Origin: Candidimonas sp. SYP-B2681
GTDB lineage: Bacteria; Pseudomonadota; Gammaproteobacteria; Burkholderiales; Burkholderiaceae_B
NCBI RefSeq assembly: GCF_003971065.1
Contig: NZ_RYDV01000001.1
Location: forward strand, 558,001-622,000
Reading direction: 5' to 3'
Length of the DNA: 64,000 nt
Shown: in pieces, positions 17,358-25,040 of the stretch
Layout: each line of letters begins with the position of its first letter
Position numbering within the stretch: the stretch's first letter is position 1
The notes under the pieces: generated by a model
Seen by the model: only the letters and a program-made list of their open reading frames with translations
Databases searched by the model: none
Told to the model about the DNA's origin: nothing
Program-made: the position numbers and the translations under genes

Positions 17358-18797
17358 ATGAGAAAACTGAAAACCGATGTGGCGATTATCGGTGCAGGCA
17401 CTGCTGGCCTTTCGGCCTACCGCGCGGCTAAAGCCGCTGGCGCTAGCGTTATCTTGATCGAAGGGGGGCCTTACGGTACAACCTGCGCTCGTGTGGGCTG
17501 CATGCCTTCCAAACTTCTGATTGCCGCGGCTGAGGCCGCTCACGGTGCAACTGCCGCCGTTGGTTTTGGCATTCATATTGACGGTAAGCTGCGCATTGAC
17601 GGAATACAGGTAATGGATCGGGTCAAACGTGAACGCGATCGTTTTGTCGGGTTTGTGCTTGAAAGCGTCGACGACATCCCTGCCGCAGATAAGATGCGCG
17701 GTTACGCCCGTTTTATATCCGACACTGTGCTGCATATCGACGATCACACAGAAATACAGGCTTCTCGAGTCGTCATTGCCACAGGCTCGATGCCGGTGGT
17801 ACCCGACGCGTACAAGGCCCTGGGCGATCGGGTGGTCGTTAATGACGATGTATTCGCCTGGAACGATCTGCCGCATAGCGTATTCGTTGCGGGTGTGGGC
17901 GTGATAGGTTTGGAAATAGGGCAAGCCCTGGCCCGACTGGGTGTCAAGGTTCGCTTGGTGAATCGTAGCGCCAGCCTGGGAGGGCTTAGTGATCCAGACG
18001 TTCGCGCCAGCGCCTTGGCAGCCTTCCAAGCTGAACTTAATCTAAGCCTGGATACCAAAGTAATCAAGGCACACCGGGTTGGCGATCAGGTTGAAATCAG
18101 CTATCAGACCGCTGGCCAGAGTGCAGTAACCGAGAAGTTTGATTATCTGATGGTTGCCGCGGGGCGACGACCCAATATAGAAATGCTGGATCTTCAAAAC
18201 ACGTCGGCTATCCTCGATGACAAGGGGATGCCAGCTTATGATCGCGAAACGCTGCAATTGGGCTGCGCGCCAATATTTATCGCGGGCGATGTCAACGGCG
18301 TATTACCTTTGCTTCACGAGGCGAGCGATGATGGCCGTATCGCGGGGCATAATGCGGCACTTTATCCCGACGTCAAGCCCGGTAAGCGGCGGGCGCCGAT
18401 AGCAGTGGTTTTTTCTGATCCACAGCTCGCCCAGGTGGGAGTCCGTTTCAAGGATCTCCCAGCTAGGGGTGTGGTATTTGGCGAAGTGGATTTTGCAGAT
18501 CAGGGACGTTCGCGGGTCATACTGAAAAACGCGGGTAAGCTGCGAGTCTATGCCGATCAGGATAGCGGCCGTTTTTTAGGGGCCGAGATGGCGGGCCCCG
18601 CAATGGAGCATATTGCTCATCTACTGGCATGGGCGTTACAGCAAAAACTCACCATCACCGAGATGCTGGGTATGCCGTTTTATCATCCGGTGATCGAAGA
18701 AGGCTTGCGAACGGCTTTACGCCGTGCAGAAGCCGAATTTCTAAAAGCGGAATTGGCAAGCGTCCGCCAGGAAGACGAATGCGTGAACATCACGTAG
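17358..18797 (+). CDS. Lipoamide-dehydrogenase-like pyridine nucleotide-disulfide oxidoreductase
   Basis: 479 aa. FAD-binding GAGTAGLSAYRAA (12-24), redox-active pair Cys43/Cys48 in TTCARVGCMPSK, NAD-binding GVGVIGLEIGQAL, and the C-terminal base pair HPVIEE (His443, Glu448). All catalytic features of dihydrolipoamide dehydrogenase are intact, but the active-site motif is CARVGC rather than the usual CLNVGC, and there is no lipoyl domain and no E2 gene nearby. The true E3 is at 29494. This paralogue may serve another complex or reduce a different disulfide or quinone. It is convergent with the Sco gene, with one base between the stops. Confidence 0.85.
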   Translation: MRKLKTDVAIIGAGTAGLSAYRAAKAAGASVILIEGGPYGTTCARVGCMPSKLLIAAAEAAHGATAAVGFGIHIDGKLRIDGIQVMDRVKRERDRFVGFVLESVDDIPAADKMRGYARFISDTVLHIDDHTEIQASRVVIATGSMPVVPDAYKALGDRVVVNDDVFAWNDLPHSVFVAGVGVIGLEIGQALARLGVKVRLVNRSASLGGLSDPDVRASALAAFQAELNLSLDTKVIKAHRVGDQVEISYQTAGQSAVTEKFDYLMVAAGRRPNIEMLDLQNTSAILDDKGMPAYDRETLQLGCAPIFIAGDVNGVLPLLHEASDDGRIAGHNAALYPDVKPGKRRAPIAVVFSDPQLAQVGVRFKDLPARGVVFGEVDFADQGRSRVILKNAGKLRVYADQDSGRFLGAEMAGPAMEHIAHLLAWALQQKLTITEMLGMPFYHPVIEEGLRTALRRAEAEFLKAELASVRQEDECVNIT

Positions 18798-18798
18798 A

Positions 18799-19389
18799 CT
18801 AAGGAATAAGCGACTTTACGCCTGCAGTCAAGGCCTCGACTGACTCAGTATCTGCCGCCAGTAAACGGGCATGGCCTTGCTCATCGAACATATACACTCC
18901 ACGGCTATGGGCAACTTCATAGTTGTTTTTGTCGGTTCCTGACGGCTTTTCGATTTGATACGCGACGCGATAGCGCCGCGCTACGGCTGCCACCTGTTTC
19001 TCGCTACCCGTCAGGCCTATGGCGTTTTTGTCGAAGGCGTCGACGTATGCCTGCAAGATTTCGGGCGTATCGCGGTGTGGATCAACGCTAATGAACAAAA
19101 TTCGAACTTTGCTGGCGTCGTCGCCCAACTTCAACATGACTTGTGAAAGCTGAGCCATGGTCGTTGGGCAGACATCCGGACAGCTTGCATAGCCAAAAAA
19201 AAGCATGACCGTCTTACCTTTGAATGCTTTCTCAGTAACGGTCTCACCCCCGGCGGCTTGCAGGGTAAAGCGCAAGTCCGGCAAGAAGCCTTTGACGGCA
19301 TGGACAGTAGTCGCCTGCTGCGCCATAGCTGGAATCGCCAACATGCAAGCGCAAACGGCAGCGATGAGGTAACGGATAGACGCGCGCAT
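18799..19389 (-). CDS. SCO1/SenC family copper chaperone
   Basis: 196 aa with a Sec signal peptide (cleavage near AMA-QQ, about residue 23) and a thioredoxin fold. The copper ligands are present: Cys70 and Cys74 in CPDVC and His161 in VAHSRG. SCO proteins deliver copper to the CuA site of cytochrome c oxidase or act as thiol reductases in its assembly. The start at 19389 (MRASIRYLIAAV) gives a proper signal peptide; the frame is open further upstream. It is the last gene of a minus-strand block, 59 bases after oligopeptidase A. No oxidase genes are nearby. Confidence 0.9.
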   Translation of the reverse strand: MRASIRYLIAAVCACMLAIPAMAQQATTVHAVKGFLPDLRFTLQAAGGETVTEKAFKGKTVMLFFGYASCPDVCPTTMAQLSQVMLKLGDDASKVRILFISVDPHRDTPEILQAYVDAFDKNAIGLTGSEKQVAAVARRYRVAYQIEKPSGTDKNNYEVAHSRGVYMFDEQGHARLLAADTESVEALTAGVKSLIP

Positions 19390-19448
19390 ATGAAATCTTA
19401 ATCCCGCTTTATCAGAGCTCGTCACAAATCGTGAAATGCGGCCCACCA

Positions 19449-21527
19449 TTATAGGTGGGGCTCGGCTTCCGCCATTCCGCTGTGACGCAGCAAGGCTTCA
19501 ATTGACGGCTGTCGTCCGCGGAAGGCATGGAAAGACTCTGCCGCGGGTCGTGAACCGCCGACGGCGAGAATCTCTTTTAGGAACCGCTGCCCGGTCGCTG
19601 CGTTCAGTGTTTCCCGGGTGTCGTCGGGGCCCGCGACTGCAGTTTCTTCAAACGCGGCATAGACGTCAGCGGAAAGAACTTCAGCCCATTTGTAGCTGTA
19701 GTATCCGGCCCCATATCCGCCCGCGAACAGATGAGAAAAATTATGCGGGAACCGGTGCCATGACGGTGGAAAAAGGACTGCGACTTCTTGCCGAACCGCG
19801 TTCAGCGCTTCCATGACGCCTTGCATGGACAGGCCTTGAGCTTGATGATGAATGCTCATGTCGAACAGCGAAAATTCGACCTGACGCAACATTTGCATGC
19901 CGCTTTGAAAATTGCGTGCAGCCAAAAGCTTGTCATACAGTGCGCGCGGCAGCGGCTTTCCGGTATCGACATGACTCGACATGGCTTGCACGACAGTCCA
20001 TTCCCAACAAAAATTCTCCATAAACTGCGAGGGCAGCTCTATGGCATCCCATTCGACGCTCGCAAACGCAGAGGCGCCCGGTTCATCGACTTGTGAAAGC
20101 AGCGCGTGCAATGCATGACCGCTTTCATGGAACAGTGTTATCACGTCGTCGTGAGTCAGGAGGGCGGGTTTGCCATTTTGGGGGCGCGAGAAATTACAAG
20201 TGAGGTAGACCACCGGAGTCTGGATAAGCCCTGCGATGTTGCGTCGATTTCGTTCGCTGTCGACCCAAGCCCCGCTTTGCTTTCCATTACGTGCGTATAG
20301 ATCGATATACAGGGTACCTAGCAAGGTGTTGTCCGCAGCCCTGACTTCAAGAGCTTGAGCATCGCTGTGCCAGGTCGGTGCATTCGAGTGCCGCAAATTA
20401 ACGTTAAACAGCTCTTCGATGACATGGAACAGGCCTTTCAGAACTTGCGGCTCGGTAAAGTACTGCTTAATTTCTTCCTCTGAGTAAGCATAACGCTCTT
20501 CACGCAGCCGTTCCGATACAAAGGCAATGTCCCATGGCTCGAGCGCACTAAGGCCTAGCTTTTCACTTGCAAAGGCCTGTAGCTCAGTCAGGTCGCGGGT
20601 TGCGTAAGGCTTTGCCTTCCGTGCAAGTTCGCGCAGAAAGTCCAGCACCTGGGCTGCGTTGTCGGCCATGCGCGTTTCCAGGCGCAGGTCAGCGAAACTG
20701 CCATAGCCCAGTAAAGCGGCTTCTTCCGCACGGAGGGCCAGCAACTGTTCAATTAAAGGCGAATTATCCAGTGAGGCGTCGCCTTGCTCGGACGCCACCG
20801 TGGCGTAAGCACGATAGAGTTCATGCCGAAGGCTACGATCTTGCGCATTTTGCATGACGGGAATATAGCAAGGCATTTTTAGCACTAGTTTCCAGCCTTC
20901 CCGCTGTTCAGCCTCAGCCGCCTGTTTTGCCGCTTGAATAACGTCAGCGGGCAAGCCAGCCAGCCTTGCCGCATCAGTGACATGCAGAGACCACTTATCG
21001 ACGCTATCGAGCACATTTTCGGAGAACTTTTGCGATGCCTGCGCCTGTTGGTCTGAGATCTCGGCATAACGTGCCCGCTGCTCCCCGACCAGTTCCACAC
21101 CACTAAGACGGAAGTCACGCAGCGCCAAGTCAACGATGCGTTGCCGTACGGGTGGTTGCTGGGCGAAATTGCTGGAATCTTTCAAACGTTTGTACTGCTC
21201 GTACAAGCCTGTATGCAGCCCGACCCACGTAGAAAACTCCGTAACGATAGGCAGGCATTCGTTATAGGCAGCGCGTAATTCCGGTGTATTGACAACAGCA
21301 TTCAGGTGGCCGGCGACAGACCATGCGCGCCAAAGCTTTTCTGACGCATCTTCCAGTGGATCCACGATGGCTTCCCAGGTCGCCGGCAGGCTATCATCGG
21401 CCGCACGCTCTACTGCCCGGCGGGTCTCGTCTATGAGAGCCGTAATTGCCGGTCGTATATGCTCGGGCTTGACGCCTGCGTAATCGATCAGGGAAGAAAT
21501 GGAAGCCAGGAGGGGATTTTGTGTCAT
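19449..21527 (-). CDS. prlC: Oligopeptidase A (M3 family)
   Basis: 692 aa, the normal length for the thimet-type zinc metallopeptidase OpdA. The zinc motif HESGH (His467, Glu468, His471) lies in LFHESGHALHALL, with the third ligand region downstream at FASVEWDAIELPSQFMENF. It degrades short peptides in the cytoplasm, including cleaved signal peptides. It starts 8 bases after folD, so both are on the same transcript. The C-terminal FAGGYGAGYYSYKWAE substrate loop is intact. Confidence 0.94.
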   Translation of the reverse strand: MTQNPLLASISSLIDYAGVKPEHIRPAITALIDETRRAVERAADDSLPATWEAIVDPLEDASEKLWRAWSVAGHLNAVVNTPELRAAYNECLPIVTEFSTWVGLHTGLYEQYKRLKDSSNFAQQPPVRQRIVDLALRDFRLSGVELVGEQRARYAEISDQQAQASQKFSENVLDSVDKWSLHVTDAARLAGLPADVIQAAKQAAEAEQREGWKLVLKMPCYIPVMQNAQDRSLRHELYRAYATVASEQGDASLDNSPLIEQLLALRAEEAALLGYGSFADLRLETRMADNAAQVLDFLRELARKAKPYATRDLTELQAFASEKLGLSALEPWDIAFVSERLREERYAYSEEEIKQYFTEPQVLKGLFHVIEELFNVNLRHSNAPTWHSDAQALEVRAADNTLLGTLYIDLYARNGKQSGAWVDSERNRRNIAGLIQTPVVYLTCNFSRPQNGKPALLTHDDVITLFHESGHALHALLSQVDEPGASAFASVEWDAIELPSQFMENFCWEWTVVQAMSSHVDTGKPLPRALYDKLLAARNFQSGMQMLRQVEFSLFDMSIHHQAQGLSMQGVMEALNAVRQEVAVLFPPSWHRFPHNFSHLFAGGYGAGYYSYKWAEVLSADVYAAFEETAVAGPDDTRETLNAATGQRFLKEILAVGGSRPAAESFHAFRGRQPSIEALLRHSGMAEAEPHL

Positions 21528-21535
21528 TGCAATAT

Positions 21536-22405
21536 TCAGTGTTCTATAACGGTGTGCTTTGCGCTGCGTTCAGCAGCTTCCAGCGTGTTTACCAACAGCA
21601 TGGCGATCGTCATGGGTCCGACCCCGCCGGGGACAGGCGTTATGGCGTCTGCTACGGTTTTGGCGGATTCGAAATCCACATCGCCAACCAGTTTTCCGTC
21701 GGGCGTCCGATTGATACCCACATCGATGACGACGGCGCCAGGTTTGATCATGTCGCCCGTGACCATTTTCGGCTTGCCGGTGGCGACCACCAGTACATCG
21801 GCCCTACGGGTCTGGGCTCCGAGGTCGCGCGTCTTGGAATTGCATAGGGTCACAGTGGCGCCGGCGGCCAAAAGTAGCATGGCCATGGGCTTGCCGACAA
21901 TATTGCTTGCCCCTACGACAACCGCCTCGGCCCCACGCAACGGGACGTTCTCGGACTCGAGCATCTTCATGATGCCATATGGCGTGCAGGGGCGAAACAA
22001 AGGCTGACCCGTCATCAACAGACCAGCATTGCTGATATGAAAGCCGTCGACGTCTTTGCTGGCGGCAATCGCTTCTATCACTTTGCTCGAGTTCATGTGC
22101 TTCGGGAGCGGCAGTTGCACAAGAATTCCATGTACCGCAGGATCGTTATTGAGGCCATCGACCACATCAAGCAAAGCCTGTTCAGTGACGTCGGCTTCCA
22201 TGCGTATGACGCTGGAATGCAGTCCTGCTTTCTCGCACGCGGAGGCCTTGTTCCGTACATATACCTGCGAGGCAGGGTCTTGACCGACCAAGACGACTGC
22301 CAAGCCCGGTACTAAACCTTGTTGCTTCAGCGCAAGAACGCGATGCGCGACGTCGGCCTTCACGGCATCCGACAACGCTTTGCCGTCGATAAGGCGTGCT
22401 GTCAT
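21536..22405 (-). CDS. folD: Bifunctional methylenetetrahydrofolate dehydrogenase/cyclohydrolase
   Basis: 289 aa. It interconverts 5,10-methylene-, methenyl- and 10-formyl-tetrahydrofolate using NADP. Signature segments are present: [22 protein letters not shown] with the catalytic Lys, [16 protein letters not shown] and the NADP loop [13 protein letters not shown], ending with [16 protein letters not shown]. Its start overlaps the response regulator stop by 4 bases (ATGA-type), so it is translated as part of the kinase-regulator operon. Confidence 0.96.
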   Translation of the reverse strand: MTARLIDGKALSDAVKADVAHRVLALKQQGLVPGLAVVLVGQDPASQVYVRNKASACEKAGLHSSVIRMEADVTEQALLDVVDGLNNDPAVHGILVQLPLPKHMNSSKVIEAIAASKDVDGFHISNAGLLMTGQPLFRPCTPYGIMKMLESENVPLRGAEAVVVGASNIVGKPMAMLLLAAGATVTLCNSKTRDLGAQTRRADVLVVATGKPKMVTGDMIKPGAVVIDVGINRTPDGKLVGDVDFESAKTVADAITPVPGGVGPMTIAMLLVNTLEAAERSAKHTVIEH

Positions 22406-23028
22406 GCCGTGCCTTCAGCTTTGGTAAGGGCGATTTTCATTAAGTCTGCTACGGTAGTCACTTCAAGCTTTTCCATAATGTTGGCGCGGTGTGCTTCGAC
22501 TGTCTTGATGCTGATATTCAAATCACCTGCGATTTGCTTATTAAGACGGCCAGCAACAATGCGCTCCAGCACCTGCTGCTCGCGCGCCGTCAGGCGGCTC
22601 AAGACCGCTTGGTGATTCTTTTGCGCCTGCGCCTGGCTTACCCGTTCGGTCGCCTGGTCTAGCATGCGCGCAACAATGGTACGTAAATCGGTTTCGTTAA
22701 AAGGCTTTTCCAGGAAGTCGACCGCACCCTTTTTCATGGTGGTCACGGCCATTGGAACATCACCATGGCCCGTTATGAACACGATGGGTAAGGGCGCTTG
22801 CCGAGCAATCAGCTCTTCCTGGAGCTCGAGGCCGCTCATGCCGGGCATACGCACGTCGGCAATTAATACACCAACTTGATCGGGTTCATAGGCATTTAGA
22901 AATTCTTCTGCACCGCTAAAGCTTCTTACCCGGTAACCATTGGCTTCGAGCAGCCATCGCAAGGAGTCGCGTACCGCTTCGTCATCATCGACGATGAAAA
23001 TAGTGCTCGGCGCTTGAGGTGTAGTCAT
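22402..23028 (-). CDS. FixJ/NarL-type response regulator
   Basis: 208 aa. Receiver domain 8-125 with acidic pocket DDDEA (Asp14-16), phosphoacceptor Asp58 in IADVRMPG, and a conserved Lys in FLEKPF. A LuxR-type helix-turn-helix follows ([22 protein letters not shown], then [17 protein letters not shown]). It is a transcription activator controlled by the kinase encoded just upstream, with which it overlaps by 4 bases. The start at 23028 ([18 protein letters not shown]) was chosen over an earlier in-frame codon inside the kinase. Targets are unknown; the divergent aceE promoter and its inverted repeat are natural candidates. Confidence 0.92.
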   Translation of the reverse strand: MTTPQAPSTIFIVDDDEAVRDSLRWLLEANGYRVRSFSGAEEFLNAYEPDQVGVLIADVRMPGMSGLELQEELIARQAPLPIVFITGHGDVPMAVTTMKKGAVDFLEKPFNETDLRTIVARMLDQATERVSQAQAQKNHQAVLSRLTAREQQVLERIVAGRLNKQIAGDLNISIKTVEAHRANIMEKLEVTTVADLMKIALTKAEGTA

Positions 23029-24782
23029 GCATGCAACTCCTGGGTATCGTGTGTCGTGCTTGGCGCCTCTGGCGTCGCGCATGGCAAGGTAAAACGAAAA
23101 ATAGTGCCGCCATCCGGGTTTTCACTGGCCCATAGACGACCATGGTGTGATTCAATAATAGTACGGCAGATATTAAGCCCCATGCCCAGGCCTTCAGACT
23201 TGGTGCTGTAAAAAGGTTCGAACAAACGCTCGGGATCGCGTAGCCCATGGCCGCGATCAATGACGGCGATTTCTATCAATGGATGCTGGACGCTCACGAC
23301 CACATGAAGAATATGATAGTCGCTGGTTTCCATCGCCTCGACGCCGTTTTTAAGCAAGTTTAATAATACCTGCTCTATAAGGATCGGGTCGGCCATGACA
23401 TCAGGCAAAGCCTCAGGCAAGCGTGCCTCGATATCGATCTGGCGCTTGCGGGCGTCGATTTCAGCAAAGCCGACCGCATTATCGAGTATGCGGCTAACCG
23501 GAACTCGCTGCCTGCGTGGCTCGCTGCGCTTAACGAATTCGCGGATGCGGCTGATTATTTTACCGGCGCGTTCCGCCTGCTGGGCCGCTTTTTCCAGTGC
23601 CTCGAGCAGCCGTTCTGGCTGCGTATTACCAGCTTTAAGCATGGCCACGGCACCCATGCTGTAATTACTGATGGCGGTAAGGGGTTGATTCAATTCGTGA
23701 GCCAGTGAAGACGCCATTTCGCCCATGGTCGTCAGGCGGCTGGTTAGCTGGATCTTTTCTTGCTGCACCCGTGAGTCTTCTTCATGGTTGCGGCGCTCGG
23801 TAATGTCGCGGGCAACCTGCAGACGCACCCGGCGCCCATCAGTCCAGGCCAAGATACGGTGATGGACCTCGAACCAGCGCTGTACCGACGCTGAAAATAT
23901 TTCCACGGTTTCGTCAGTAAACCGGCCCAGCCGTCCGCCAAGAAGCTCGCTATGTCCATTGGATTGCGCCCCGAAGACGCGTCGGTATGTTCGATTGGCA
24001 AACAATAGCTCCAGGCCTTCGGATGTGTCGGCGACAACTGAAATAGCATCGTCGAGGCCTTCCAGCACTGTCATGAATCGTTCATGCGCGGCGGTTAGCG
24101 CCTCGCGTATGCGCTTTGGCTCGGTGATGTCGGTCATGGATGTCATCCAGCCAATTTGCTCACCGTTGGGGTCGCGCAGCGGCGACACATACATGCGTGC
24201 CGTGAAGCGGGAACCATCGCGCCGCTGCGCTTCGACTTCAAGACCGCTGCTGGGGGTCCGGCCCGATAAAAGCAGGTCGAGGGTCTCTTGGTGCTGAGCG
24301 TGCCTGCCGGGGAGCCAATAAGGGAAGGGGGTGGTGCGGCCGATAAGGTCGGCTTCATTCCAGCCTATCATCCGACAGAAGGCCGGGTTGACATAGGCTA
24401 TACGCCCGTGCATATCGAACACGCGCATTCCGGTCGACATGGAGTTTTCCATGGCGCGGCGGAATCCGGTTTCGGCGATCAATGCGGCCTCAGCCGTCGT
24501 GCGAAAGCGTGTGTAGCGCCACAAGGCCAGAAGGCTAAGGACGATCACACATGACAGGGCCACTACCACCATAAGCAAACGTTGCTGGCGAGTTTCCTGG
24601 TCGATGGTGACGAACATGACGCTGTCATTGTGCAAGCGCTGCAGCCAAATGAAGGCGCCCATCACACAAAGGTACAGAACCAGGACGATGGCTGGCGTCA
24701 GCCAATAGAATCCGCGGCGGGCATGATTGGCCTGGTCGTAGAACGTCGTCGGGATCAGGGATTTTTTAGAATGGCTCGCCAT
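23025..24782 (-). CDS. PAS-domain sensor histidine kinase, FixL-like
   Basis: 585 aa. Two membrane segments (about 28-48 and 69-89) enclose a very short periplasmic loop. Two PAS domains follow (about 105-220, and 230-330 ending LQVARDITERR). The H-box has phosphoacceptor His362 in SSLAHELNQPLTA, and the C-terminal ATPase domain has LLNLLKNGVEAM, IAVIDRGHGL and GLGMGLNICRTI. The tiny periplasmic part suggests sensing in the membrane or cytoplasm. The first PAS lacks an obvious haem-binding His context, so oxygen sensing as in FixL is not shown. The start at 24782 gives MASHSKKSLIPTTF. It is divergent from aceE and is first in an operon with the regulator, folD, prlC and sco. Confidence 0.9.
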   Translation of the reverse strand: MASHSKKSLIPTTFYDQANHARRGFYWLTPAIVLVLYLCVMGAFIWLQRLHNDSVMFVTIDQETRQQRLLMVVVALSCVIVLSLLALWRYTRFRTTAEAALIAETGFRRAMENSMSTGMRVFDMHGRIAYVNPAFCRMIGWNEADLIGRTTPFPYWLPGRHAQHQETLDLLLSGRTPSSGLEVEAQRRDGSRFTARMYVSPLRDPNGEQIGWMTSMTDITEPKRIREALTAAHERFMTVLEGLDDAISVVADTSEGLELLFANRTYRRVFGAQSNGHSELLGGRLGRFTDETVEIFSASVQRWFEVHHRILAWTDGRRVRLQVARDITERRNHEEDSRVQQEKIQLTSRLTTMGEMASSLAHELNQPLTAISNYSMGAVAMLKAGNTQPERLLEALEKAAQQAERAGKIISRIREFVKRSEPRRQRVPVSRILDNAVGFAEIDARKRQIDIEARLPEALPDVMADPILIEQVLLNLLKNGVEAMETSDYHILHVVVSVQHPLIEIAVIDRGHGLRDPERLFEPFYSTKSEGLGMGLNICRTIIESHHGRLWASENPDGGTIFRFTLPCATPEAPSTTHDTQELHA

Positions 24783-24840
24783 GGCTCTTGCTTTACTGCG
24801 GACAGAGGTACCCACTATTCTAAACCGTAACGAGCCTGTA

Positions 24841-24883
24841 AATATTTCACATTATAAAAAGTCATATCATAAAATGAAATATT
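24841..24883. repeat. Inverted repeat between the sensor kinase and aceE
   Basis: Perfect 9-bp arms AATATTTCA (24841-24849) and TGAAATATT (24875-24883). An extended arm comparison, 24843-24855 against the reverse complement of 24867-24879, matches at 10 of 13 positions. The repeat lies just upstream of the aceE -35 and overlaps the likely kinase promoter. It is AT-rich, unlike the surrounding sequence. A protein-binding operator is the simplest reading; the bound regulator is unknown. Confidence 0.6.
24851..24879 (-). promoter_or_regulatory. Candidate promoter of the kinase operon
   Basis: On the minus strand a perfect TATAAT -10 (24856 to 24851) is preceded at 17 bases by a poor -35, TTTCAT (24879 to 24874). 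Both elements lie inside the inverted repeat, which would permit autoregulation. The expected leader is about 65 bases. Confidence 0.45.
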
Positions 24884-24885
24884 GC

Positions 24886-24914
24886 TTGAACATATTGACG
24901 GTCTTTCCTAGAAT
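24886..24914 (+). promoter_or_regulatory. Candidate sigma-70 promoter of aceE
   Basis: TTGAAC at 24886-24891 and TAGAAT at 24909-24914 with 17-base spacing, matching the consensus at 4 of 6 and 5 of 6 positions. Transcription would begin near 24921, giving a leader of about 120 bases before aceE. The inverted repeat ends two bases before the -35, a position suited to an activator or repressor. Confidence 0.6.
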
Positions 24915-25040
24915 TGAGTCCACTGCAGCTTTACGCTGTTTGCTTGCTCATGTCCGAAATGGCCGCCTATCGGGTATAACGGGGACAACGGTCACATGTT
25001 GTCAGTGTTCGGATCCAATAATTTAAACAGGAGACACTTG

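Noticed and set aside
17034-18029. 331-codon minus-strand frame
   Set aside because: Antisense to the nitroreductase and the flavoprotein, both well supported; it bridges their junction with no family signal.
23025-24782. FixL-type haem oxygen sensor
   Set aside because: The PAS domains do not show a recognisable haem-ligand motif, so only a general PAS kinase is supported.
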